NCBI GenBank assembly: GCA_029706075.1
Contig: JAINUG010000049.1
Coordinates: 806,001-870,000 of the forward strand
DNA length: 64,000 nucleotides
From: Aldrovandia affinis
Lineage: Eukaryota; Chordata; Actinopteri; Notacanthiformes; Halosauridae
Reading direction: 5' to 3'
The position numbers were made by a program, and so were the translations under genes. The notes beneath the pieces are model-generated. The model did not search any database. It saw only the letters and a program-made list of their open reading frames with translations, and was not told the DNA's origin. Positions 23,880-36,700 of this stretch are shown in pieces. Each line of letters begins with the position of its first letter. The stretch's first letter is position 1.

Positions 23880-24178
23880 TTTATTCCCCATTTTCTCCCT
23901 ATTTTTAGTTGCCAATTATACCCTCTCTTTTTCAAGTCAATTATCCCCACACTCGTATGAGAGGTCACTGCCGTAGTCCTCCTCCGAACCCGGCACCCAC
24001 CACGGTCACCGTAACACAGTACGACTCATATATGCCGCAAACTCATATCGGCTTCCCTCCCCCTCCCTGTCACCCCCTAGTGGCACACCCAGCCAGAGCC
24101 AAACTGGCCTAGGTGGAATCGAACCCCAGTCACAGTGGGCAGCATCGAACGTTCTTACCGCTACACCGGATAGTACAT
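23880..24178 (-). mobile_element. tRNA-derived SINE, copy 3
   Basis: Reverse copy with tail, body (CGGCTTCCCTCCCCCTCC) and a tRNA-like head: complement of a B-box (GGAATCGAACCCC) and GTTCTTACCGCTACACC. It abuts the TA at which the large Tc1 element inserted. Confidence 0.85.
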
Positions 24179-24431
24179 ACAGTGGGGAAAATAAGTATTT
24201 CACCCCCTGCTGATTTTGTGAGTTTGCCCCCTTACAAAGAAAGGAACGGTCTATAATTTTCATGGTAGGTTCATCTTAACAGTGAGAGACAGAAAATTAC
24301 ATTATATGAATTTTAAACATTTATTTGTGTTTTATTGAGGAAAATAAGTATTTCACCCCCTAGCAAAACATGACTCAGTACTTGGTGGAGAAACCCTTGT
24401 TGGCAAGCACAGCGGTCAGACGTTTCTTGTA

Positions 24432-27029
24432 CAGTCCTGGCCAAAAGTTTTGTTGCATGAGTAGACAAAGGTGACAATTGCTAATTACCCAACTCTTAAT
24501 TAGCTAATAAAGTTAGGAAACAAAACAAATTAATCATAAGTGTCTAAAGTTTATTTAGATACCATCAAAACAAAAATGTCATAGATGCTTATAAGGTTTA
24601 TTGCTTGATAATGATGAACAAGCCAGTTTCTACCTGGACGAAAGTCTTGTCGCAAATCAAATTATAATCAAGAAATTTTATCTTTCTCAAAAAGTAAATA
24701 AAATAACAAATGAAAAATCAGTCTAGTATTTCATCATGGACTATAAGTTAAGAAATTAATATCTTGTATGGGTTCCTTTGGCCTGCAGAACAGTTGCCAT
24801 CCGGTTTGGCAGAGAGTCGTGGAGCTTGTTGATGAAGTCGTCGGGGATGGCATGGAAGGCCACCTTGCAGGCATCCCAAAGCTCCTCCAAGCTTCCTCCT
24901 TCATTCTTCCCCAGATATGCTCAATAATATTCATATCTGGAGACTGTGCTGGCCATCCCTGAAGGACCTTGATCTTCTTCCCCCTGAGAAACTTCATAGT
25001 GGAACCTGAGGTATGGCGAGGGGCTCCATCTGTGAGGTACAGGATAAGGACCCAGACGCAGACCAGGATCAGGCAAAAAGGAACGTTTAATTCAGGCAGG
25101 GGTCAAAACCAGTAATCAGAAGTAGCGAAGGTACAGAATCAAGAAGCAGAGAGTAGTCACAAAAGGCAGTCCAAAAAGTCAAAAACAGGTAGGCAGACAG
25201 AATCGCTAGGCAGGCTCGGAGTAGTAAACAGAAGGGAAGTCTCGGATAAATCAATAAACACTGGCTGAATAAGGGTAGGCACAGGGAATAAGGATCAACG
25301 TACTGACAACGAGTGAACGAAAACACTGAACATATATACAGGCAGAGACAGGAAACACAATGGAAATCAGGTGTGACTGGGAGGAGAGAGAGGTAGGAAA
25401 CAGGTGAAAACAATGGGAATCGTAATCTAATTACGAGGGGAAACGAAAGACACGGACTGGGAAACATACAAACATATATACAATAAACGACCTGGGAGAT
25501 CAGGCAGACACGTGTATAGCTAGAAGGGGAGGAACGCAAAGAGAGAAGCTGCGTGTGTATGAAAAGAAAAGTGAAAAGCTAATCAGGGATACGATAATGA
25601 GAGAGAATGAGCGAAAGTTAGAAGCGTGAGATTAGTGATTAGTAGTGTTAGTAACTTAATCTAAATCCCTAACGTTAGTAGATTACTTGGTTAGTACTAT
25701 ACACATCTAACTAATATATACAAAGTGCAATCTAGAAAGTAAGAAGGAAGAAAACGAGATAATAAGCGAAGGCGGAAGAAACCCGAAAAGTATAAACTCC
25801 CGAAGTGCATGACAAGACAAGGAGTGGATCTCGAAATAAACGGAACAGGAACAATAACAGACAGGGAGCAGAACGTGACAGAACAGTGAAAATGCAATAC
25901 TGAATAAAGAATAATGAAATATGACTGATGAAAAATAAACAAAGTACAAAAAACAACAGAACAGATACTCAGAATATAACACCATCCTGTTGAAAAATCT
26001 GACCCCTTTTGTAGTTGGGAATGTACTGGGAGGCAAGAATCTGTTGATATTTGGCACTGTCAATGTTACCATCCACCTTACAGATCTCCCTGGCACCTCT
26101 GTATTGGATTTAACCCCAAACCATAATCTTTCCACCTCCAAATTTGACTGTCTTCTGGGTGAACCGTGGGTCCAGACAGGCCCCAGAGGGTCGTCGACAA
26201 TATTGGCGGCGCTTGGGATGGAGCTCAACTGACGATTCATCTGAAAAATCTTTTTTTTGCCACTTTTCTGCTGTCCAAACTTCCGTCAGGCTATGGGCCT
26301 TAGCGTACGCAACACAATTTCTTAGCTGTCTCTTGTTTAGCGCTAGTTTCTGGGCAGCAATACAACCGTGGAGACCATTGCGAGCAAGTGAGCTGGCGTC
26401 CACTCCTCCTGGAGCTGTGAGGCGGTTGACATGGGGCTGGATTTTGACAGTCGGACCAGCAAGCTGTCTTCTCGAGCAGTTGTCTTGTGCGGTCTGCCCG
26501 ACCTGGGTCTGTCATGGACGTCGCCAGTCTCTTGGTAGCGCTTGCGAATCCTCTCCACCTGCCGTTTAGACACATTGAAGATGTCTGCAACTTCAGCAGG
26601 AGACTTGGACTTGAGATTCTTGATGATCAGCACTTTGGTTTCTGGTTTGATCTTGGGCATGTTGACAGAAGCAATGTTGAGCATGAACTGATGGCTTAAA
26701 GTGTCAAATTTCTCCTTTTATAGCTCAAAGTTACCTACATCTGACTAATCAAGCCCCTTGTTTGTTTCTTCCTTATTCACTGTGGCCTAGAAATTGGAGT
26801 TGGCCATTGCGACAAGACTTTTGTCCGGCCAAAACTGACCTGTTGATCATTATCAAGCTATAAACCTTATAAGCATCTATGAAATTTTTGTTTTGATGGT
26901 ATCTAAATAAACTTTAGACACTTATGATTAATTTGTGTTGTTTTCTAACTTTATTAGCTAATTAAGAGTTGGATAATTAGCAATTGTCACTTTTGTCCAC
27001 TCATGCGACAAAACTTTTGGCCGGGACTG
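24432..27029 (-). mobile_element. Tc1/mariner element B nested in A
   Basis: Ends CAGTCCTGGCCAAAAGTTTT and, reversed on the right, CAGTCCCGGCCAAAAGTTTT. TA lies on both sides (24430-24431, 27030-27031). The inverted repeats are about 220 bases. The minus-strand transposase is readable in pieces: 26684-26343 (KPETKVLIIKNLKSKSPAEV, HTH), 26403-26110 (FSDESSVELHP, VKFGGGKIMVWG), then KVDGNIDSAKYQQIL and FQQDG. After the LTR insertion it resumes as APRHTSGSTMKFL and WPAQSPDMNIIEHIWGRMKE at about 25023-24730. Frameshifts are present and the element is dead. Confidence 0.92.
25031..25981 (-). mobile_element. Solo LTR inserted in element B
   Basis: 951 bases, beginning TGTGAGGTAC and ending ATATAACA (TG...CA). 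It is flanked by a perfect 5-base target duplication CCATC at 25026-25030 and 25982-25986. It splits the transposase of element B between its QQDG and APRHTS residues. No internal retroviral-type genes are present, so it is a solo LTR left by recombination. On the minus strand it ends with an ATTAAA and a CTGCGTCTGGGTCC phrase typical of fish LTR 3' ends, suggesting minus orientation. Superfamily not assigned. Confidence 0.88.
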
Positions 27030-27107
27030 TAGTTGGTCACCAAGTTTGCGCAGATCCCAGGAGGGATTTTGGCCCACTCCTCTTTGCAGATCCTCTCCAA
27101 ATCCTTA

Positions 27108-27485
<378 letters not shown>

Positions 27486-28199
27486 TCATTTAGGCGTAGT
27501 GTGTTACCAATGGTCATCTTGGTGACTGTGGTCCCAGCTGCCTTGAGATCATCAACAAGCTCCAGCCGTGTAGTTCTGGGTTGTTCCCTCACCTTTCTCA
27601 TGATCAGGTTCACTCAACGAGGTGAGATCTTGCGTGGAGCCCCAGACCGAGGGAGATTGATGGTCAATTGGTGTTTCTTCCATTTTCTAATTATCGCACC
27701 AACAGTTGACTCCTTCTCACCAAGCTGCTTGCCAATGGTCTTGTAGCCCATTCCAGTCTTGTGCAGGTCTACAATTTTGTCCCTGATGTCCTTAGACAAT
27801 TCTTTGGTCTTGCCCATTGTGGAGAGGTTGGAATCTGATTCATTGATTGATTCTGTGGACAGTTGTCTTTTATACAGGTAACGAGTACTTAATTAGGAGT
27901 ACTAATTAAGTAAGAGGACTAATCTGTGTGCCTCCTGGTCACATAACCAGTCTGTGGGAGCCAGAATTCTTGCTGTTTTGCTAGGGGGTGAAATACTTAT
28001 TTTCCTCAATAAAACACAAATAAATGTTTAAAATTCATATAATGTGATTTTCTGGGATTTTTAAAAAATATTCTGTCTCTCACTGTTAAGATGAACCTAC
28101 CATGAAATTTATAGACCGACCGTTCCGTTCCTTTCTTTGTAAGGGGGCAAACTCACAAAATCAGCAGGGGGTGAAATACTTATTTTCCCCACTGTACTT

Positions 28200-28619
28200 A
28201 AGGACATATATTTATATTAGACATTATTGACCATATGAAATTGCTAGGGATGCCCTACTGACTGAAACTCCTTGACAATGCTATAACCAAACTTAAACTG
28301 TATAACCTTTATAGTAGCACAACTATACCCGCAACAGGACAATCCTTTCTCTACAAATTTATAGCATATTAAATATCAGAAAGAAATATCAACAAAAAAC
28401 ATTGTACACAGTTGTTGCTGAGGACCAAATATTGGGAATCCCTGCATTAAAATGTCAGAATACAAAGCAACGTGAACATGGGAAAAGATGCCAAAATGGC
28501 CAACAATTAGAGGAATTTCTGATTGCTGCTATAGCAACGGCTTTATTGAGTTTATCTGAGCAGTGTAAGTGTTTATTTGGTCGAAAAAACACAATATAAC
28601 ATTGATGAAAAGTAACAAA
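28200..28619. other. Intergenic, probable transposon-derived
   Basis: AT-rich sequence between element A and the next Tc1 remnant. It may be the left part of that remnant. No coding exon. Confidence 0.4.
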
Positions 28620-29076
28620 AACGAATTGTGTTTTTAAAACAAGGCCTCCCTTAGAATGCATAACTGAAGCAATTCTCTTTGTTCAATTAGACTGTTGTGT
28701 AATTTTTGTTAAATAGTCCTGTGGTAAATTCTTCCAAGCTTCTTACAGGATTTGTCATAACTCTTCTTTTGACTTTTGGCTGCTTTTTGTTCTTTTCCCT
28801 GTCCAAGTAATCCCATACAGCTTCAATTATGTTGAGGTCGAGGCTCTGAGGTGGCCAATTTAATACTGTGTGATATCCTCTATCACAAGATCTCAATAAC
28901 CTTTTGGAAAATGCAATAAAATCATATTTTTTATTGTGTTAAATGTTTATTTGTATTTATTCTAATGTTATATAGTGTTTTTCCAAGCATATAAACACTG
29001 CCCAGATAAATAGCTTTAAACATAGCTTCAAACATTTTCTTGGGTGGCCTAAGACTTTTGCACAGTACTGTGTATA
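28620..29076 (-). mobile_element. Tc1-type remnant with transposase C-terminus
   Basis: Minus frame 28896-28687 encodes LNWPPQSLDLNIIEAVWDYL, the second-Asp to Glu block of Tc1 transposases (WPPQSxDLNxIE). The right terminus carries GCCTAAGACTTTTGCACAGTACTGT, a known style of Tc1 end. The left end could not be fixed. Inactive. Confidence 0.75.
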
Positions 29077-29439
29077 TATATATACTGTATATATAAATTG
29101 TGGGCCTCTGTAGATACATTTATGCAACCAAAGAAAACACATGTAATAAATGTCCTTCGATCAAACTGATATATACTGATATATGAGATCAACAATGTAT
29201 TCTGTATTTTTTAAGTGTGACAATGCACTCTATTTTCTGACCGTCACTTGGTCCTTCTAAAAGTGAAGAAATACCCCCAAAATGAATGACAAATGCATGC
29301 CCTGCACACCCACAAACATGTGCACACCCAGTGACACACAAGCACATTGTCACACACAGTTCTGCTGCAAAGGGGCTGATTAAAAAAAAGGAACACCCAT
29401 TTTTGTCAGCATCGGTACATAAACCACAAACTTCTGAAA

Positions 29440-29580
29440 TAGTGAGAGAGAGAGAGAGGGAAGTGACACAGACACATTTCAGAAACTGCACGGTGACAGA
29501 ACAACACCGATTCGGAGAGAGGGCGGAGGTCCTTTCAGAGAGAAGCTAAAACCCAGGACGTTTATTGGAATCCAAAGGAA
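29440..29580 (+). other. fermt3: Probable fermt3 5' non-coding exon and upstream region
   Basis: The coding start of fermt3 lies one base after a splice acceptor (30538), so a 5' non-coding exon is required. The best candidate donor is AAAGGAAG|GTAAGG, with the exon ending at 29580 and a purine-rich upstream region. The exon start is unknown. Inference only. Confidence 0.45.
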
Positions 29581-30538
29581 GGTAAGGCAAAAGAATAGCG
29601 ATGACGGTGTTTAGCGTGAGTATTTGATGTGTACTTGGCTAAGAGATGCAAAGGAAAAGGCGACGTAGTAGTAGTAGTAGAGATGGATTTCATTTTTTTT
29701 GGTAGGCCTCGCTTCATACGGCCTACAACAGAAATGAAAGCTGTGTGTTTTTTTCCTGAGTTTGTGAGTGTGAGGTTGATGTACATTTGAACATCTTTAG
29801 CTTTCACTTTGTTGGTGAGAGATTAGATTTAAAAATGTTTTACACACAAATACAGTGTACAGTTTGACACAGGTGGAGAAAAAGATGTGGAAGTGTGTAG
29901 TCACTGTGAAGTTGTAATGTCACTGTCTGTTTCTCTCCATGTTTTCCTATACCGTTAGTAGCAATTTAGTTATGAGGACAGTAACTACGACATTGATACA
30001 TTATAGTTATTGTATGAAAAATATACAATATTTTCATTTTTACTCAAATGAGATACAGTGTAGTCCATAGGAAAAAAATGGTGGTGTCTAGTGGAGAACT
30101 GTCTAACGCAAACTTTAGTATGTGTGTGCACACGCGGGAGCTTAGAGAAGGGTTAGCCAGGCATGTGAGACTGTGTGTGGTAGGGACTGTGTCAGTAACT
30201 GACTCAAACGGGAAGCATGGGGCTGTGTGATTGTGGTCAGGAACAGGAAGCGGTTGGTCAAGACAAAATGATAGGGTCACACAGACATGTATTCCAGGGT
30301 GTGTGCTCTGTCAATCATAGCACAAATTGTTATATGAATCCGCTCCTTCTATTCATTAGTCCATGTCCAAGAGCCATTCAATGGTGCTGTTGTGTACAGG
30401 CTGTCTTGTGTACAAAAGTGTACAACCTCATGACTACACTTCTGGGCTTAGGAATGAAACACCACTCACTAGTAGGGCTACTAAAGTGCAATGTATATAA
30501 ATACGTTTTCCATCGGATTCTTTCTTTATTTCTTTCAG
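29581..30538 (+). other. fermt3 leader intron
   Basis: Lies between the putative non-coding exon and the TTATTTCTTTCAG acceptor. No other feature recognised. Confidence 0.45.
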
Positions 30539-30539
30539 T

Positions 30540-33500
30540 ATGGCAGCGTGGGACCTGTCTGTTGCAGTGGAGGAGTTGGGCCCTGAGGCCCCTCCTCTCT
30601 CTGTCAGCGTGACCTCTGACCTGCACATAGGCGGAGTCATTCTTAAAGTTGTGGAAAAGACAGGTGAGTCTTCAAAAGAAAAAGTGCATATGATGTTGTA
30701 TGTCTATTCAGAGACTGAATTGTACAAAAGTATCCATCAGTTTGTAACCTGCAGCTGTCAGTGCGCTGCTCTACTTAACCTGCATTCTCAAGCAGAGAAG
30801 TACAAATCCACATCTCCAACTTTCTTTGCCTCTCCCTGCCGCTCCACAGAGATATCGAGGGACTGGTCAGACCATGCGCTGTGGTGGGAGCAGAAGCAGC
30901 AGTGGCTCCTTTCGCCGGCCTGGACACTGGACAAGTGTGGGATCCACGCCGACGCCCGGCTCACCTTCACGCCTCAGCACAAGCCCCTGCGCCTGGGCCT
31001 ACCCAACGGAGTGACCCTGAAGCTCCGGGCCTGCTTCTCGGGGCCTGCCTTCCGCACTGTCATGGGCATCTGTAGGGTACTGAGTAAGTGAGGGGGGAGA
31101 GACGGCCATCAGCTCAGCGGTGGGGTGGGCCAAAAAATGACATCCAGCAATAACACAATGTTGCACAAGGACACAAAGGTTCTGCTGGGCATTCTTCGCA
31201 AAATATAATATATATAATATACACTATATATAATATACAATCTACCCATGTTCTCTATCTGTACTTAACCTATTTATGAACCTGCCATCATTTCTCTCTT
31301 TGCTCTAATTATCCCCTTTCCAAAGACATCCGGCACCCTGAGGAGCTATCTCTGCTCCGGCCAGTGGAGGAGAAGAAGAAAAAGAAAGATAAGGAGACAG
31401 CAGAGGAAGTATATGACCTCACAGGAGTACCTCTGACCTCAGGTGCACACAGCTGTCTTGCCAACTGGGCCCAGAGAGTTGACCTCTTGTTGACCTCTCC
31501 TCTTGTTTAATTTAAGTTTTGATTGTTATTTCTTGCCCCAGTTGCTGGTCTAGAATACCTTTCATTATATTTTAAGTCTGGGCTTAATTCATTGTTTGAT
31601 AACCTCTTGGAAGGTCTGTTTGGCAAATCTGAAGTATTTATGAGCAATTCTAATTACACAGAAGTAATGCAACAGAGGCAAGTTGGGGGCATTGCAGTAT
31701 AGTTGCTGAATTGAATGTCTTGATGGAGACATTTAATTCAGCGAGACCCCTGTAATCACATGATGCTGTATGTCCTCTAGTTTCCATCCCCAGCCTGTAC
31801 AATGGAATGCCTGCTCACTTCGCTGACTCCCCCCAGACTGAGGCTGTATACAAGATGCTGTCCATCACCCAGCCAGCTCCTGCCCCTGAGAACATAACCA
31901 AGATGTACCGTCCCGCCAGCGTGGTGGACAAAGCCCACATCCACAGCAGGTGGGACAAACTACCAGCAGTTTGTGTCTCTGAATATATATATATCTTATA
32001 TATTTTTAAAAATATTTTTAATTTCCACATTTCTTTTCTCAATTTAGTAGCCAACTGTACCCTCTTTTCATGTGAAGTATCCCCCCCTTGTACTGCGAGC
32101 TCACTGCCGTAGCTCTGGGCAGTGACAAAGGCGATAAACCGCCTCCTCCGAGACATAACTCTTTAAGCCGTTGACCGTAACTCTGGTACCCACAGAGCCA
32201 CTCTTGTACGCGGCTTCCATCCCTCCTCCTACGGGGTGGGAAGCCAATCGCTGCCCCGAACAGGACTCCTGGCCAGAGCCAGGCTGGTGCAGCCGGGGAT
32301 CAAACCCAGACTGTAGTGGTCAATGAGCACTTCGGGCGAGTGCCTTTACCATTACACCACCCAGGGGCCCCCTCTCTGAATGTTTTCTGTTCAAATATTA
32401 TTGTGATACATTAAAGGTATCTTTGGACTAGGGCATGTACTAACTTATTATAATAACTTCTACTGGCATACTGAACATGACAAAAAGTATTATTCTAATT
32501 GTTATTATATGAGTAACCAGACACCATAAGACATTGACACAATATATCAAAATGTAATAGCTCTAACTCAAAAAGTATGGACTTGCAAAACAGTTTTAAC
32601 TTAAATTTAGGCATTTTCATGGCAGCCATAATTGCACATCAATGCAGCAAATCATTTTCATAACTGTTTCATAAAGATTAAAAAGAGCAAATAAAAGAAA
32701 GCTACACGTCAGTCAGCCAAAAGATTATGGAAAATATCCAATGGCCTCCTTATTTTAATCAGACACAATATTTCTTTAAAGTATATTCAAGTTTCAGTCC
32801 TCACTCAGTCTGCAAGGATCATGAAGCAATTTGATAAATATGGAACAACGATAGTAATAAAACTATAATAATAATAGTGTTTAAGTATCCACAGTGGTTG
32901 GTCCATTGATAATCCAGTACAATCCAGTTCAGCCTTTAGTGTAACAGCAGAGCAATGTTAATACACAGTGTTTGTCACATTGGTATTTGTTCATATATAA
33001 AGCCATTTTGGGGCAGCTGCCAACTTACTTAAGCACTTTACTCACAAGAAGTGGACATTACAATCTAAGATCATATCCTATATTATATTTCCATCACAAA
33101 AACTGAGTTTGGGACTTGCTGCTCTTTATTTATGACTTATGTAATGTTGTTTTATGTGAAACCTTTTGTATGCTGCCTTCTTGGCTAGGGCTTACTTGAC
33201 AAAGAGATGCCAATCTCAACATAACTACCCTGATTAAATAAAGGATAAATAAAAAATAAAAGTGTTGTGTCCTGTTTTCAGGTGGCTGGACTCATCTCGT
33301 TCCCTGTTACAGCAGGGAGTGCAGGAGAACGACAGACTGTGGCTGCGATTCAAATACTACAGCTTCTATGATCTGGAGCCCAAGGTGTGTGTACGGCGTG
33401 TGTGTGTGTGCCTGCAGAGCAGCCAATCTCAGCTCTCCTCTCGGGTGTATGTACATGTATGCATCTGTGCTGTCAGGTAGCATCCACACAAACTTATTTC

Positions 33501-33737
33501 TCTCCCTCTCTCTGTCTCTCCCTCTCTGCCTTTTTCAGTACGATGCCGTGCGCCTCACCCAGCTGTATGAACAGGCTCGGTGGGCTGTCCTGTTGGAGGA
33601 CATCGACTGCACAGAAGAGGAGATGATGCTGTTCGGTGCCCTACAGGTAACAGGGAGTTGTAAATGGAACTGCCACATTAAAACAAAACCAACATTATCA
33701 AGTGTCGGTTTATTCTGTCACCTCAGTACCAACTTAA

Positions 33738-33792
<55 letters not shown>

Positions 33793-36700
33793 ACCACATC
33801 AACAAAGTGTCACAATCAGAGCCGCAAGGGATGACATCATGCCCGGCAATGGACGACCTGGACTCAGCCCTGCAGTGTCTGGAGGTCAAAATGGATGGAG
33901 AGACCAGCTCCATGGATATGCTGGTCAGTCTGCATCGCTTTCTTTGTGATCAGTCCAGTCTCACATTAGACTCCAGTACTGCCCAGTAGTGGGCAACCAT
34001 TGCAGGTTCAGATTTCATGCGAGACGCCACTGCTGTTGCACTGCTGTTGCACTGTTGTTGCACCTGAGGAATATGCTGTACTTTAGGCTACAATTGCGTA
34101 ATTAAATGTGTAGCTGTATACTGTGAATAACGTGTAAACTGTGAGCTATGTAGTCTACAAATTATGGTGCATACTGTCATAATGCATAATGCAACACCAA
34201 TCCATTCTGCACCTGTGTGAATTGTCTGATTTATTTCATTTTCCATTTTCACGTTCATATTTAAACCGGCAGATGAGTGTCAGATATGTCTGGCTGAGAA
34301 TAAAGTTTTCAGTGTTGACATTCACAAAACTCTAGGAACAATGTAATTATTTCAAATGCCTTCACAACAGAATGACAGATAGATTTACTCTCTTTTTTCT
34401 TTTCTTTTTTACACAGGAAACCATGACAACTGCCCCAGAACTGCATGATTACCTTAAAATATTCCGGTAAGATCTGGCCAGATAATACATGAATGATATC
34501 GCAAGCCACCTCTCTGATGTGTGATTTTCAATCTGTTCATCAATATACTGCACTCCTTTATTACACAATTTTTCCATCTTCCAAGGAGTTTCCAAGGAGG
34601 AAAACCTTTGTTTTGGGAAATGAATGAGATAAAATGAAACATCATCACACCGAAAGCACGCACTCATGGAAATGTCAATAAACCATCTCCTTCCTGTGTG
34701 TCTCTCTCTCACGCACATGCATGCTTATTTCTAGACCAAAGAGGCTGACACTGAAAGGCTATAAGCAGTACTGGTTTACATTCAAGGACACCTCCATCTC
34801 CTATTATAAAAGCAAGGAGGAAGGTTTTGGGGAGCCGATACAACAGATGAACCTGAAAGGTACGGAATAGCAATGCGCACACACAGCAATATTTCACTGT
34901 CTGCACTAATGTCAACGTAAATACACACTAGCCCACAAAGTACCCACATCCATTCTCTGATACGTAGGTTTACAGACAGACACACAATTTGAATTTGGCA
35001 CAGGCCCACACACAGAAACACAGGAGGACAGTAACATGCCAGCATGTACACATATACCTCTCCCAGGATGCGAGGTGGCACCAGATGTTAACGTGGCGGG
35101 CCAGAAGTTCTGCATCAAGCTGCTGATCCCAGCCCCGGAGGGCATGAACGAAGTTTACCTGCGCTGTGAAAATGTGAGTGGGGCTGCTGGTCTGTGCCAC
35201 CATCCGGCTGCAAAAACCTCTGCCTGTCAAGTTATTACCTATTTCCGTTATTGTACTGAGTGCCCAGCTCTCAGTACAGAATCTCCAATGGATGTGGAGA
35301 GCTGGTACATGAGGTTGAATGTAGAGATGGGAACCGAGGTGAACATACAGTTTTACTAAGGACAGAATGTTTTTTTGAATTGTTCAAGTAAGTTACTGAC
35401 TGGGAGCACATGGTAGCTCCACCCATCATCTTTGTTGTCTCTAAGAACTACAGGGCTTACTTGGACTACAATGCAAAGATTTACAAATGCAATATTAATT
35501 TATTTTAACTCAATACATGTCTTATTAGAAATAAAGAAATTATATTTCATTTAAAGCATTTTTGTTTTGAGTAATGCACTTTTGCTGTGTACAAACCTGT
35601 CTGTCAATCTAAGGCCCTCTCTTAAACTGCTGTCCACTTTTCACCAGGAAAAACAGTACTCCCAGTGGATGGCGGCCTGTCGCCTAGCCTCTAAGGGGAA
35701 GAATCTGGCAGACAGCTCTTTCCCCACTGAGGTGCAGAACATCCAGGCCTTCCTGACCATGCAGTGCCCTAACCCGAAGTCTCAGTCCGCCCAGGCCGAT
35801 GACAGTATCAACACACATAGCCTCGTCTCCCCCCGCTACCAAAAGAAGTACAAGGCCAAACAGGTTAGCCACTAGGCCAGTGGTTCTCAAACTCGTTCCT
35901 GGGGACCCACTGTGTATGCTAGTTTTCGTTCCAACCATTATTGCAACCTCTGAATTGTAAATAGTTGTTAAATGTTCTTAATTAAACACGTTTATATTAA
36001 AGCATAATTGAATCTGTTAAGGTCATGTTATGTCAGAAATAATTATGCATGCCATTAATAATAAATGCCCCATGTTCATGAGTTCAATGACAGGGCAACT
36101 GGCAATGAGCCAAACTTGCATTGTGTTAAAACAAGTCTAAGGTAAAAAAAAATGATGGTAGAATTTACACACATGCTTTCAACAGCCTTAATTGATTGTG
36201 AAATTGGCTGTAACAAAAACTAGCATACACAGCGGGTCTCCAAGACTGAGTTTGGGAAACACTGCTCTCGGCTTATTGTATTCATAAACCACACCAATAC
36301 AGATGGATAATTGCAGGTGTTTCTGTAGTATATAGCCAGATCTAGGTATGTTATTATTCACCTTGCTTCCATTGTTATAGTTTAATTGCTAGACAAATGT
36401 TATCACTTGGGCTACCTTACATAGCTTACATTTGTTTTGTACAGATGATTTTTTTCCTGACGCATTTCAGGTTAAGTTATTACTCAAGGGTGCAATGGCA
36501 GTGTTCCACCCAGGAATGGATCCTGCACCCTTTGGTTACAAGCCCAGCTCCCTGGTCACTATGTCACATTGCTACAGCTGATATCTGTAATGTGTCCTCC
36601 TTATTTTCAAAACATTACTTATGAAGGTAGACATTTCTAAAAATATTTTTTTTCTTACAACCACACCACAAATGTGTTTATCTCTCCAGTTTTGCTTTAT

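Noticed and set aside
25707..26240. 177-codon minus-strand ORF
   Set aside because: It spans the LTR and crosses into the transposase in the wrong frame, so it is a chance frame.
30540..31091. Single 183-residue protein reading through an intron
   Set aside because: Splice signals at 30663 and 30849 remove the non-conserved middle and restore the kindlin sequence.
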